Of a stretch of DNA of 64,000 nt, positions 1-8,800 are shown one piece after another. Location of the stretch: positions 186,001-250,000 of the forward strand of contig NZ_LAYQ01000012.1 in assembly GCF_000988205.1 (NCBI RefSeq), in the 5' to 3' direction. The notes beneath the pieces were generated by a model. It was not told the origin of the DNA, did not search any database, and saw nothing but the letters and a program-made list of their open reading frames with translations. This DNA comes from Corynebacterium minutissimum (lineage in GTDB: Bacteria; Actinomycetota; Actinomycetes; Mycobacteriales; Mycobacteriaceae). Numbering within the stretch: the first letter of the stretch is position 1; each line of letters starts with the position of its first letter. The translations under genes were made by a program, and so were the position numbers.

Positions 1-48
1 GGTGTGGGGTGGCCGCCGCGCCGCCCCAGGCTGCTACGCTGCCCAAGC

Positions 49-1899
49 ATGAAGAGGTTCGTGGCGCTGCTGGGTGCGGTAGGTTTCGCGGCGTCGTCTG
101 TGGTGGGATGTACCCCCAAGCCGGTGTCCGCACGCCCAATTGCAGAAGAGTTTCTCGAGAGCATGGAAACTCGCAACAACGAAGAGCTGGTGCAGCTGAT
201 CGACGATGGCTCGACCGCCACGAACACCCTTGACGCCACCTTCGCGGGCCTGCAAGCAGAGGGCCTCGACGTCGAACTGACCGGGGTAGATCAGGAAGAG
301 GCTCAGGCCACCGCGCACTATTCAGTGACGTGGACTCTGCCGCGTAATCGTTCCCTCCGCTATGACACGTCTATGGCCTTGACTCGCAAGGACAAGGACT
401 GGACTGTCCGCTGGCAGCCCAGCATCATTCACCCCGATCTCGGCGCGCACCAGCACCTCGAGCTGCGCTCAGTCGCGCCGAAGCGCGCGGGCGTGGTCTC
501 CTCCGATGGCGTCGAGCTGATGTCACCGGGGCTGCAATACCGCCTTGTTGTCGATACCGACGCTGTCGATGACCCGCGTCCGCTGGCAGCTAAGATTTCC
601 GGCGCTTTGAGCCAAGCGCATCGGGAGGATGATTCCATTCCGGAGGTTGATTCTGGCGAACTTGCCACAAACCTCGAAGGAATCGATGGCTCCTACTCGG
701 TCACCATGCTCAACGAGGCCCAGGCAGCGAGGCTGCGTCCCGTCCTGGAAAACCAGAAGGGGATTCGCTTCAATGAGGAGCCGGCGCTCATCACTCGCGA
801 TACCGGCCTGGCACCCGACATCCTCTCCCGTGTGCGATCCATGGTTTCTGAAGAAGTCGATGGCAAGAATGGTTGGTCCGTCTCTGTCGTGAACGAACAC
901 GGGGCTGCGCTATCCGACGTCGAGTATCACGAGCCCGAAGCGGCTCCGTCCATCAAGGTTTCGCTGGATTATGACGTTCAGCGTGCTGCGCAAGAAGCCA
1001 TTAATCTGCACCCCGGGTACGAGGCCATGATTGTGGCCATGCGCCCCTCCACGGGCGAAATTCTGGCCGTGGCGCAAACCCCGGAAGCAGATAAGAAGGG
1101 CGACATCGCCCTCCAAGGCCAGTTCCCTCCCGGATCGGTCTTCAAGATTATTACGGCCTCGGCGGGCGTCGACAAGCAAGGCCTGTCCACAGATTCCATC
1201 GTGCCCTGCCCGGGCACCATGGATCTGTACGGGCGCACCGTGACCAACTACAACGGGTTCTCGCTCGGTTCGGTACCGCTGCGCCAAGCCTTTGCACAAT
1301 CCTGCAACACCACGTTCGCGCAGATCTCGACCGACCTCCCCAAGGGTGAGCTTCGCGACGTGGGCAAGCAATACGGGCTGGGCATCGACTATGAGGTGCC
1401 GGGGCTCTCGACGATTACCGGTTCGATCCCAGAGGGAGAAACCCCGCTTGAACGCACGGAAGCCGGCTATGGCCAGGGCCTTGACCTTGTCTCTCCCTTT
1501 GGCATGGCGCTTGTTTCTTCGACAGTAGCGGCTGGCAGGACCCCGACGCCGACTCTCATCGAGACACGGGAGACCAAGGTTTCCGAGGAGGTCCCCGCGC
1601 CGAGTGAGGAGACGCTGAATCAGGTACGGGACATGATGCGTCAGGTGGTGGCGAGCGGTACTGCGGCGGGTATGCAAGCACAGGGAACCATTTATGGAAA
1701 GACCGGTGAGGCAGAAATCAACGACGGCTCGCACGCGTGGTTTACCGGTTTCCGCGATGATGACATTGCTTTCGCCACTCTCGTGGTGTTGGGTGGTGGC
1801 TCGACGATTTCCGTCAACATCACTGATAACTTCCTACAGCGTTTGGATGCCCTCCGCGCGGAAGGCCACGGCGAGGTTGCTCCCGCACAAGAGCAGTAG
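49..1899 (+). CDS. Class B penicillin-binding protein, lipoprotein-anchored transpeptidase
   Basis: 616-aa D,D-transpeptidase that cross-links peptidoglycan on the outer face of the membrane. All three active-site motifs are present: S363-x-x-K366 (context PPGSVFK), S418-C-N420 and K551-T-G553. The N-terminus is a lipoprotein signal with lipobox VVGC (Cys21), followed by an NTF2-like MecA_N-type region (about residues 25-140) and a PBP dimerisation region before the transpeptidase domain. An in-frame start further upstream would put 15 Pro/Arg-rich residues before the signal peptide, so ATG 49 is preferred; TACGCT at 35-40 lies 8 nt before it, suggesting a leaderless mRNA. It sits just upstream of map, the same order I recall from C. 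glutamicum. Low-affinity PBP2a-like beta-lactam behaviour is possible by architecture but not shown. Confidence 0.93.
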   Translation: MKRFVALLGAVGFAASSVVGCTPKPVSARPIAEEFLESMETRNNEELVQLIDDGSTATNTLDATFAGLQAEGLDVELTGVDQEEAQATAHYSVTWTLPRNRSLRYDTSMALTRKDKDWTVRWQPSIIHPDLGAHQHLELRSVAPKRAGVVSSDGVELMSPGLQYRLVVDTDAVDDPRPLAAKISGALSQAHREDDSIPEVDSGELATNLEGIDGSYSVTMLNEAQAARLRPVLENQKGIRFNEEPALITRDTGLAPDILSRVRSMVSEEVDGKNGWSVSVVNEHGAALSDVEYHEPEAAPSIKVSLDYDVQRAAQEAINLHPGYEAMIVAMRPSTGEILAVAQTPEADKKGDIALQGQFPPGSVFKIITASAGVDKQGLSTDSIVPCPGTMDLYGRTVTNYNGFSLGSVPLRQAFAQSCNTTFAQISTDLPKGELRDVGKQYGLGIDYEVPGLSTITGSIPEGETPLERTEAGYGQGLDLVSPFGMALVSSTVAAGRTPTPTLIETRETKVSEEVPAPSEETLNQVRDMMRQVVASGTAAGMQAQGTIYGKTGEAEINDGSHAWFTGFRDDDIAFATLVVLGGGSTISVNITDNFLQRLDALRAEGHGEVAPAQEQ

Positions 1900-1968
1900 C
1901 GCGCGCTCATGAGTGTGCCAATGGTGCTCTTTGTCGGGTGCTGGGGAAGAGGGCTACCATGAGTAGTT

Positions 1969-2841
1969 ATGACTAAGCGCGCGATGCTGAAACAAGAAAA
2001 AGATACTCCAATCCGCACGGTACCGAAGGATATCGAACGCCCAGAGTACGTGTGGAAAGATACGGTCCAGGAAGCGCAGGGCGAGCCATTTGTGCAGACC
2101 CCGGAGGTCATTGAGGCCATGCGTGAGGCCTCACGCATCGCGGCCAACGCTCTGCAGGAAGCCGGAAAGGCTGTGGCTCCCGGTGTGACCACGGATGAGA
2201 TTGACCGCGTTGCGCACGAGTATATGTGCGATCACGGTGCCTACCCGTCGACGCTGGGGTACTTGGGCTTTCCGAAATCCTGCTGCGTGTCCCTCAATGA
2301 GATTGTCTGCCACGGCATCCCGGATACCACGGTGATTGAGGATGGCGACATCGTCAATATCGACGTCACTGCCTTCAAGAATGGTGTGCACGGCGATACC
2401 AATGCCACCTTCCTCGCCGGCAATGTCTCAGAGGAGCACAAGCTGTTGGTGGAGCGCACGAAGGAAGCGATGATGCGCGGGATCAAGGCGGCGAAGCCCG
2501 GCCGTGAGATTAACGTTATTGGTCGCGTTATTGAGTCTTATGCCAATCGTTTCGGCTACAACGTGGTTACCGATTTTACTGGTCACGGTGTAGGCCCCAC
2601 CTTCCACAACGGCCTCGTCGTGCTGCACTACGACTCGATGACCTACCGCGACATCCTGGAGCCGGGAATGACGCTGACCATTGAGCCGATGATCAACCTG
2701 GGATCGCTGGACTATGAGATTTGGGACAACGGCTGGACCGTCCAGAACACCGATGGCAAGTTCACCGCCCAGTTCGAGCACACCATCGTTATCACCGATG
2801 ACGGCAACGAGATTCTCACCCTGCCTGGTGAGCTTGACTAG
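1969..2841 (+). CDS. map: Type I methionine aminopeptidase
   Basis: 290-aa cytosolic metalloprotease that removes the initiator Met from nascent proteins. The metal ligands are visible: the two Asp in [20 protein letters not shown], the His in [12 protein letters not shown], and the Glu in IEPMINLG and in AQFEHTIVI. An N-terminal extension of about 40 residues precedes the catalytic fold, as in actinobacterial type Ic enzymes. ATG 1969 is chosen because the nearer ATG at 1959 runs into a stop after five codons. TACCAT (1955-1960) lies 8 nt upstream, so the mRNA may be leaderless. It is followed by a set of strong hairpins and converges on the secreted-protein pair. Confidence 0.95.
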   Translation: MTKRAMLKQEKDTPIRTVPKDIERPEYVWKDTVQEAQGEPFVQTPEVIEAMREASRIAANALQEAGKAVAPGVTTDEIDRVAHEYMCDHGAYPSTLGYLGFPKSCCVSLNEIVCHGIPDTTVIEDGDIVNIDVTAFKNGVHGDTNATFLAGNVSEEHKLLVERTKEAMMRGIKAAKPGREINVIGRVIESYANRFGYNVVTDFTGHGVGPTFHNGLVVLHYDSMTYRDILEPGMTLTIEPMINLGSLDYEIWDNGWTVQNTDGKFTAQFEHTIVITDDGNEILTLPGELD

Positions 2842-2904
2842 CTAAGAGGCGGTAAGGCTCGGTCTTAAGGCACTACCTCTTAAGACGCACAGGGCTGCCC
2901 TTGT

Positions 2905-2952
2905 TGACGAAAGTGCTCCGGATCCTTCAAAGGATCCGGAGCACTTTCGTCA
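2905..2952. terminator. Perfect 23-bp-stem hairpin downstream of map
   Basis: Bases 2905-2927 are the exact reverse complement of 2930-2952, leaving a nominal 2-base loop; the core is GTGCTCCGGATCC. It lies between convergent genes and is probably a bidirectional terminator. It lacks a clear T-tract on either side, so another role (RNA stabiliser, small RNA) is possible. A shorter inverted repeat, GTCTTAAG/CTTAAGAC, lies at 2862-2886 just before it. Confidence 0.6.
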
Positions 2953-3000
2953 GTTTGGAGGGGGTGCGTGCGCCCGTTGCGCCAGAGGTCGGAGATAGAC

Positions 3001-3041
3001 AAAGCGCCCACCTCCGTATAAGGAGATGGGCGCTTTCTAAG
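3001..3041. terminator. Bidirectional terminator between map and the secreted-protein pair
   Basis: Stem AAAGCGCCCA (3001-3010) pairs with TGGGCGCTTT (3027-3036), with an inner CTCC/GGAG pairing. It has short T-rich tails on both strands and lies 33 bp past the stop of the minus-strand gene ending at 3074. Confidence 0.7.
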
Positions 3042-3073
3042 GCGCTGAGCTAATCAGCGAGTCCGCGTACTAA

Positions 3074-3475
3074 TTAGCGGCGGAAGATCGGGTCCAGCAC
3101 GTGTGCCGGAATGATGTGGTTGTACACAGCGAAGTTGTACGCAGCGAACAGGGCACCTGCAATGGCGGAGCCGATAGCAGCGTAGGTGCCCTCACGCCAA
3201 GCCTTAGCCCAGGTCGGGTTGGTGGTGTCATCAGCGGTGTTCTCGCCGAAGAGGTCGGCGCCGGCGACCTTCTTGTCACCCTCGGTAGCGTCGCCCCACT
3301 TGGAGGACAGGGTAGCGTCGCTGTCGTCCTCCTTGACCTTCTCGTTTGCGGAGGACAGCTCGGAGGAGAGGGAGGTTTCCTCGGTGTTCTCAGCAGCGAA
3401 AGCAACGGAGGTGCCAGCGAAAGCAACGGAGGCGGCGGTTGCAGCAGCAACAGCGGCGGTGCGGAAGTTACGCAT
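3074..3475 (-). CDS. Small secreted or membrane-tethered protein, paralogue of the upstream gene
   Basis: 133 aa. It has a Sec signal peptide (basic MRNFR, then an Ala-rich core ending near SVAFAAE), an acidic Ser-rich middle, the motif ATLSSKWG, a PTWAK motif and a C-terminal hydrophobic segment (AIGSAIAGALFAAYNFAVY). The same order of motifs occurs in the neighbouring gene 3513-3929, so the two look like a tandem duplication. ATG 3475 is preferred because it opens the signal peptide and follows an AAAGG ribosome binding site; the longer open frame has no export signal. I do not recognise a function. The family appears confined to corynebacteria in my experience, which is recall and not a search result. 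Confidence 0.8.
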   Translation of the reverse strand: MRNFRTAAVAAATAASVAFAGTSVAFAAENTEETSLSSELSSANEKVKEDDSDATLSSKWGDATEGDKKVAGADLFGENTADDTTNPTWAKAWREGTYAAIGSAIAGALFAAYNFAVYNHIIPAHVLDPIFRR

Positions 3476-3512
3476 GAAGTTTAAGCCTTTCGGAAAGTGT
3501 GTGTGGGGCGTC

Positions 3513-3929
3513 TTAGAAGGACGGGCCGTGGACGAAGAAGTTGTAGACCACGCCGATGAGGCCGGCGATGGAAGCGACGGCGCTAGCAACGCCTACGCCG
3601 TAGAAGGTCTTGGCCCAGGTCGGCTGGTCGCCGATGGTGGTGCACTCGCCAGCTTCGCCCTCATCGCAGTGCTCAGACTTGGAGGAACCAAAGATGGCAC
3701 GGCCGTCAGCCTCGGTGCCGATGTTGTCGTTCTCGTCGACGTTGAACCAGCCGCCAACCTTGGAGGACAGGGAGCCCTCAGGCTTGTCGTAAGGCTGACC
3801 GCCCTTTGCGTCTTCGACAGCTTCGGTGGTGTTGGAGCCGTCGAAGGTGGCTGCGGTGGCAACGGTGGAGCCGCCGAAGGCAACTGCGAGAGCGGTAGCG
3901 CCGGCGAGGGCTGCATTGCGGATACGCAT
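3513..3929 (-). CDS. Small secreted or membrane-tethered protein, first of a tandem pair
   Basis: 138 aa. A signal peptide (MRIRNAALAGATALAVAFGG, cleavage probably near ATAATF) precedes a Gly/Asp-rich region with the motif GSLSSKVGGW, an FGSS motif, a two-cysteine loop (HCDEGEAGEC) that could form a disulfide outside the cell, the motif QPTWAKTFYG and a C-terminal membrane helix (SAVASIAGLIGVVYNFFV). It shares SLSSK, PTWAK and the YNF-containing helix with the downstream gene; the cysteine loop is unique to this copy. AAGGA lies 9 bp before ATG 3929. A strong promoter about 120 nt upstream drives both genes. Function unknown. Confidence 0.82.
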   Translation of the reverse strand: MRIRNAALAGATALAVAFGGSTVATAATFDGSNTTEAVEDAKGGQPYDKPEGSLSSKVGGWFNVDENDNIGTEADGRAIFGSSKSEHCDEGEAGECTTIGDQPTWAKTFYGVGVASAVASIAGLIGVVYNFFVHGPSF

Positions 3930-4270
3930 ATCAAAATTCCTTAATGTCGTACGTGCAAGGCCTCCTGGCGGAGGAGCCTCGATTCACAGGGATAGGGATG
4001 AGTTTGGTATCCCCAAAACACACTGAGCCGACAGAGACCATCGACTCGTTCCGGTGTCTGTATAAAACCTATCCAACGGTCAGCCAAAATGCACGCTAGT
4101 TGGAGCGTTCTTTTACGCAAGCGGCAGGGGTACCCCCAAATTGGGTTAAACCCTGAAAGCTGGCTGAGTGATGTTGCGGGCGTTAAGGCGGCCTTGTAAT
4201 GCCAATAGATAAATAAGGGGAAATTAGTTCAAGGGTAGTGTGAAATAAATCACTGAACGATCTGTAACGA
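3930..4270. other. 341-bp intergenic region: promoter and long 5' leader of the secreted pair, 3' end of mtr
   Basis: No coding frame is supported here. The part nearest 3929 is the roughly 120-nt untranslated leader of the secreted-protein operon. Its promoter is at 4059-4087. The rest is comparatively AT-rich, with an 11-bp palindrome GGGTTAAACCC (4143-4153) and only a weak hairpin (GTGA/TCAC near 4240-4253) that could end mtr transcription. Confidence 0.55.
4059..4087 (-). promoter_or_regulatory. Strong sigma-A-type promoter of the secreted-protein operon
   Basis: On the minus strand, TTGGCT (4082-4087) is followed after 17 bp by TATACA (4059-4064), close to the consensus -35 and -10. Transcription would start near 4052, giving about 120 nt of leader before ATG 3929. 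Confidence 0.7.
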
Positions 4271-5647
4271 TCACTCTAGCCACTCTAGTCCCAAAACGGC
4301 ATTTTCGACGACCTCCGGCAACGCCGGGTGGATCCAATACTGTGAACGGGCGAACGTGCGCATGTCGAGGCCGCAGCTCATTGCGGTGATTAACTGTTGT
4401 ATGAGAGTGGAGGCTTGCGGGCCCATGAGGTGAGCGCCGAGGAGCTGACCGGTCGAGCGGTCGGCCACGAGCTTGCAGACGCCCGTTGAATCCTCCATGG
4501 CCCAGCCATAGGCGACATCGCCGAAGTTCTGTACCTTCACTGTGACGTCGTAGCCCTGCTCGCGGGCCTGGGCTTCGGTGAGGCCCACGGTCGCAATCTG
4601 CGGGTGGGTGAAGACGGCGGCGGGAACGTGCTCGTGGGGCATGGGCTGAAGATCCTCTGGGTGCAACAGATTGTGCTGCACTGCTCGCTGCTCCGCGTTG
4701 GCGACGTGCTTGAGCATGTAGGGCGAGGAGACGTCGCCCAGCGCCCACACGCCCTCACAAGTGGTGCGGCCGTACTCGTCGACCTTGATGCGTCCGTCCT
4801 CGTGCATCTCGATCCCACTGGCGGAGAGATCCATCAGGTCGCCGTTAGGCTGGCGGCCGGTGGCGACAAGGATTGCCTCTGCTTCCAGGACGTCACCGTT
4901 ATCCAAGGTGAGGCGCACACCGTCTGCGGTTTCTTCCACCGCCGTGGCGCTACCGATGCGGACATCGAAACGCTCTCGCAGGATGTCGTTGAAGCGTGAG
5001 CGTAGCTCTTCATCGAGGAAGCGGAGGAATGTCTCCGAGCGGTTGACCACGGTTACCTTGGTGCGCAGGCCGTCAAAGACATGGGCGAACTCCATAGCGA
5101 TGTAGCCACCGCCGACAACGATGAGGCTGCGGGGCTGCTTATCCAGGCGCATGATGTCTTCGTTGGTATGGATCGGGGCAGTTGCGCTGGCATAGGGCTC
5201 AGGTAGTACCGGGCGCGAACCGGTAGCGATGACGATGTTGTCGCCAGTGATAATGTCATCGCCCACCTGCAGGGTCTTTGGTCCGATGAACCGCGCGTGT
5301 TGGTCAAAGACCGTAATATTTGGGGTCTCCTCGCCGCGGCGGTACTCTTCGCCGCCTTGGGCGATCAGATCAATGCGGTTGTCGAAGACGCGCTTGACAA
5401 TGCCCTCCCAGTCCACAGCGTCCACGTGGGCGCTGACGCCAAGGCGCGTGGCTTCACGCGCAGCAAGCGCAACGTCGGCCGCATAGACGTACATTTTTGT
5501 AGGGATGCAGCCTACGTTGAGGCAGGTGCCTCCGAAGGTTCCCTTTTCAATGATGGCAATAGATTTATCGTCAAACTCGGGGGAGGGGATGGAGTTTCCC
5601 GACCCGGTGCCGATGATGACGAGATCAAAGTGCTGTGCAGAAGTCAT
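4271..5647 (-). CDS. mtr: Mycothione reductase
   Basis: 458-aa NADPH- and FAD-dependent disulfide reductase that regenerates mycothiol from mycothione. It has an FAD motif (VIIGTGSG), the redox-active pair C42/C47 in GGTCLNVGCIPTK, an NADPH-binding VVGGGYIAMEF, a second FAD motif (GVWALGDVSSPYMLKH) and the C-terminal HPALPE active-site His440/Glu445. The GTGSGNSIP loop is typical of mycothione rather than glutathione reductases. ATG 5647 is chosen over upstream candidates because TACAAT (5655-5660) lies exactly 7 nt before it, a leaderless arrangement with a promoter of its own even though a hydrolase gene ends only 65 bp upstream. Confidence 0.95.
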   Translation of the reverse strand: MTSAQHFDLVIIGTGSGNSIPSPEFDDKSIAIIEKGTFGGTCLNVGCIPTKMYVYAADVALAAREATRLGVSAHVDAVDWEGIVKRVFDNRIDLIAQGGEEYRRGEETPNITVFDQHARFIGPKTLQVGDDIITGDNIVIATGSRPVLPEPYASATAPIHTNEDIMRLDKQPRSLIVVGGGYIAMEFAHVFDGLRTKVTVVNRSETFLRFLDEELRSRFNDILRERFDVRIGSATAVEETADGVRLTLDNGDVLEAEAILVATGRQPNGDLMDLSASGIEMHEDGRIKVDEYGRTTCEGVWALGDVSSPYMLKHVANAEQRAVQHNLLHPEDLQPMPHEHVPAAVFTHPQIATVGLTEAQAREQGYDVTVKVQNFGDVAYGWAMEDSTGVCKLVADRSTGQLLGAHLMGPQASTLIQQLITAMSCGLDMRTFARSQYWIHPALPEVVENAVLGLEWLE

Positions 5648-5712
5648 GGCGACCATTGTAAAGGTTCTACAGCCGCGGCTTCTGGAGGTCGAAGAGCGCG
5701 CAGTGCGCACAC

Positions 5713-6725
5713 TTACTGAGCACGCTGTTCTGCGTTTATCGGCGCAACGACGCGAAGCCACTCGGCCGCGGCATTCAGCGCGTCCTCCAACGGTTCGGGC
5801 CGAGAGAGGAAAAGGTCGTGGCGGCCATCTTGGACGACGTGGAGGGTGTAGCGCGAGCTCAGCTCCTTAGCCCAGCGCTGACTTTGCCGGACATCGACGA
5901 CGACATCGGCCGTGTTGGAGGACTCGCTATAGGCTGATCAAGTTGTGAGCGCGCCGAGGTCATCGTCAGCAGTGGAACTCCAATGGTGATACGCCCGGAA
6001 TGGATGGCGTCGAAGCCGTGGAAAACAGCAGCGACCCAGCCCAAGTATTTCGCGTGCCTGCCCAGCGGTTTCAAGCGGCGATCAAAATCCCACTCGCCCT
6101 GTTCGTGGGAATGGATGGATTCCCCGTAGGTGGTGAGATCCCCGGCGGGTAGCTCGACGCGTGGAGCGATAGCAGCGCCGGCATAAACTATGCGCTTGAC
6201 CACCTCATAAGCGCCGTCCGACATTCCCATCATGGCCAGCCAAGGGCTGTTGAAAACGACACCGGCGATACGGCTGAAACGCGCGGGGTCGTGGCGGCGA
6301 AGACGATCAAGCCACAGAGCGATGATGGTGCCGGCTGTGGAGTGTCCCATGATGACGACACGTGGGTTGGGGAGGGCGTCGAGGGCCGCGTTGAGGTCGG
6401 CATCGTAATACTGCACATCACTGATGTAGTGCCAGGTTTGTCCCTCCCGGCGGGAGCGACCACATTTGCGCAAATCGACTGCATAGAAGGCGTAGCCGAG
6501 CTCATAGAAGTAGCGGGCAACGTGCTCGTGGAAGAAGTAGTCTGTCATGCCGTGGACCCACACTAGAGCGGGGCGATCGTCGTGGGCGTTGGCGGCGGGG
6601 CTGTAGCGCACGAGAGTCGCGCAGACATCGCCTTCGCCATCGGGATCGGTGCCGAGCTCGAGCGTGGCAGCCTGAAAGTCTGGGCCGAGAAGATCTTCTG
6701 ACCATTCGAGTTTGTCAAATGCCAT
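5713..6725 (-). pseudogene. Alpha/beta hydrolase (lysophospholipase-like), broken by a 1-base deletion
   Basis: About 337 aa when the frame is restored. The N-terminal part has VWVHGMTDYFF (oxyanion region) and the nucleophile elbow GHSTAG (Ser129). The frame breaks at 5931-5933: one added base turns DQPIASPPT into DQPYSESSNTADVVVDVRQ, and translation then runs through VVQDGRHDLFLSRPEPL (the catalytic His region) to a stop at 5713. As read, the frame runs on to 5859 and loses the catalytic His. ATG 6725 (MAFDKLEW) is preferred over 6827 or 6734 because TATCAT (6733-6738) lies 7 nt upstream. The gene lies just upstream of mtr, as I recall from C. glutamicum. Sequencing error is a live alternative. 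Confidence 0.8.
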
Positions 6726-7023
6726 GGAGTTCATGATAGGTCGTGCGGTCAGATCCGTTCGGATGGGCGGGGAGCTGAGCTGATATGCCTGCACCTCAAA
6801 AGGGGTGGTGGTTTGGGATTCGGGCATTTATGTTTCGAGGAATGCCTATTTCGCAGGAAGGGGCGTAAGGTGGAATTAATGCTTGACGGATCTTCCTGAG
6901 TGGAGGTCTGTATGCCGGCTTGGCCTTAGCATCGTCGAGCGCTTTCTCACCGCGCCTGCGCACCCACATGCGCAGGGCATTTGACCACATCGAATACATC
7001 GACTCTAAGAGGTAATAAGTACA

Positions 7024-8526
7024 GTGTCCTCCGATAAGAAGACAGCACAAGTAGTAGACGAGGTTGAGGTCGCACTCATTGGTGCAGGTATCATGAGCGC
7101 CACCCTCGGCGCCATGCTGCGTGAACTCGAGCCCAGCTGGACTCAGATGGTGTTCGAGCGCTTGGACGGTCCTGCTCTTGAGTCCTCCTCCCCGTGGAAT
7201 AACGCCGGTACGGGCCACTCTGCACTGTGCGAGTTGAACTACACCCCGGAGAAGAACGGCCGCATTGACGTTTCCAAGGCCCTGAACATCAACGAGAAGT
7301 TCCAGGTTTCTCGCCAGTTCTGGTCCCACCAGCTCAACAACGGCATCCTCACTGACCCGAAGGCCTTCATCAACCCGGTTCCGCACGTGTCCTTCGCGCA
7401 GGGTTCCATTCAGGTGGATTACCTGAAGCGCCGTTTCGACGCGCTGAAGGACAATCACATGTTCCCCAACATGCAGTTCAGTGATGATGACGCCACCTTC
7501 CAGGAGAAGCTGCCCCTGATGTCTGAGGGCCGCGATTTCGGCTCCCAGAAGGTGGCCATTTCGTGGACCGATGCCGGTACTGACGTTAACTTTGGCGCCC
7601 TGGCTAAGCAGTTCTTCACCGCAGCTAAGGCTGCAGGCACCGAGATCCGCTACGGCCACGAGGTCGTCGATATTAAGCGTGACGGTTCCAAGTGGCGTGT
7701 GGTAGCAAAGAACCTGCACACCGGTGATTACGAAGCTGTCCACGCCAAGTTTGTCTTCGTCGGCGCGGGCGGTTACGCGCTCGATCTGCTGCGCAAGGCA
7801 GGTGTCCGTGAGGTCTCTGGTTTCGCGGGCTTCCCGGTCTCTGGCCTGTGGCTGCGCTCCAAGAACCCGGAGCTGGTCAAGCAGCACCACGCCAAGGTCT
7901 ATGGCAAGGCTGCCGTCGGTGCTCCGCCGATGTCCGTGCCGCATCTGGACACCCGTGTCATCGACGGTGAAGAAGGCCTGCTGTTTGGCCCCTATGGTGG
8001 CTGGTCCCCGAAGTTCCTGAAGAAGGGCTCTTACCTGGACCTGTTCAAGTCCATCCGTCCGGACAACATCACCTCCTACCTGGGCGTGGCAGCACAGGAG
8101 TTCGGCCTGACCAAGTACCTGGTTACTGAGGTCCTCAAGGACTTCGACAAGCGCGTCGAAACCCTCAAGGAATACGTCCCGAGCGCCGATCCGGCCGATT
8201 GGGAGACCGTCATCGCTGGCCAGCGCGTCCAGGTCATTAAGCCGGCGGGTGCACCGCAGTTCGGCTCCTTGGAGTTCGGTACCACCCTCATCAACAACCC
8301 CGAGGGCAGCATCGCCGGCCTGCTCGGCGCTTCCCCGGGTGCCTCCATCACCCCGGCCATCATGGTCGAGCTGCTGGAGCGCTGCTTCGGTGAGCACATG
8401 ATTCAGTGGGGCGACAAGATTCAGGAAATGATTCCGTCCTACGGCACCAAGCTCTCCAAGGACAAGAAGCTCTACGAGGAGATGTGGGAGTACACGCAGA
8501 AGACCCTGCAGCTTGAGTCCAAGTAG
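7024..8526 (+). CDS. mqo: Malate:quinone oxidoreductase
   Basis: 500-aa FAD-dependent peripheral membrane enzyme that oxidises malate to oxaloacetate and passes the electrons to menaquinone. The N-terminal dinucleotide-binding motif VALIGAGIMSATLGAML (residues 16-32) and the family stretches SSPWNNAGTGHSALCELNYTP, DVNFGALAKQ and GLLGASPGASITP cover the length of the family. It starts at GTG 7024 with an AGAGG about 12 nt upstream. A -35-like TTGACC (6981-6986) and AT-rich -10 candidates (TCTAAG 7004-7009, TAATAA 7013-7018) suggest a promoter shortly before the gene. It is divergent from the hydrolase-mtr unit. Confidence 0.96.
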   Translation: MSSDKKTAQVVDEVEVALIGAGIMSATLGAMLRELEPSWTQMVFERLDGPALESSSPWNNAGTGHSALCELNYTPEKNGRIDVSKALNINEKFQVSRQFWSHQLNNGILTDPKAFINPVPHVSFAQGSIQVDYLKRRFDALKDNHMFPNMQFSDDDATFQEKLPLMSEGRDFGSQKVAISWTDAGTDVNFGALAKQFFTAAKAAGTEIRYGHEVVDIKRDGSKWRVVAKNLHTGDYEAVHAKFVFVGAGGYALDLLRKAGVREVSGFAGFPVSGLWLRSKNPELVKQHHAKVYGKAAVGAPPMSVPHLDTRVIDGEEGLLFGPYGGWSPKFLKKGSYLDLFKSIRPDNITSYLGVAAQEFGLTKYLVTEVLKDFDKRVETLKEYVPSADPADWETVIAGQRVQVIKPAGAPQFGSLEFGTTLINNPEGSIAGLLGASPGASITPAIMVELLERCFGEHMIQWGDKIQEMIPSYGTKLSKDKKLYEEMWEYTQKTLQLESK

Positions 8527-8629
8527 TCCCGCTTTTCGCTTCGCAGGTAACTCTCAGTAACTGGCAGGAAGCGTCCAGTGCATCGGAACGCTTCGCCAAG
8601 GAGGATGCTCCATACTTATGTTGTGCGTT

Positions 8630-8722
8630 TGAGAGAGCGCATGCGAGAGATAGAGAGAACCCCAGCCGCGCGGGGCGGTCGGCCTGAGAAACCGACTGGG
8701 AGCGTGGCAGTGAAAGATAGAG
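8630..8722 (+). other. Structured intergenic segment, possible small RNA or mqo 3' UTR element
   Basis: No credible coding frame. The segment contains nested pairings: CCCAG with CTGGG (8696-8700) enclosing GTCGG/CCGAC, preceded by a purine-rich GAGAG tract and, at 8568-8594, a GAAGCGT/ACGCTTC hairpin. A TATGTT box at 8617-8622 could be a -10. With the terminator that follows it could form an independent transcript, but it may equally be the mqo 3' UTR. Confidence 0.3.
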
Positions 8723-8781
8723 ACACACCACCGCCGAGACTCCGTTTCCTTTCCTACGGAGAACTCGGGGCGGTGGTGTGT
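8723..8781. terminator. Long bidirectional terminator between mqo and selO
   Basis: ACACACCACCGCC (8723-8735) pairs with GGCGGTGGTGTGT (8769-8781), with an inner CTCCGT/ACGGAG stem. It is followed by a pyrimidine-rich tract on the plus strand and lies between convergent genes. Confidence 0.75.
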
Positions 8782-8800
8782 TCCCTTCTGTTTTGCACTC

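Noticed and set aside
1959..1968. map start at ATG 1959
   Set aside because: That frame reaches a stop after five codons.
6726..6827. Hydrolase start at ATG 6827
   Set aside because: No ribosome binding site; TATCAT is 7 nt before ATG 6725, where family-like sequence begins.
6796..8397. 533-codon open frame antisense to mqo
   Set aside because: It lies opposite a clear mqo gene, has no family signature or ribosome binding site, and long antisense frames are expected in GC-rich coding DNA.
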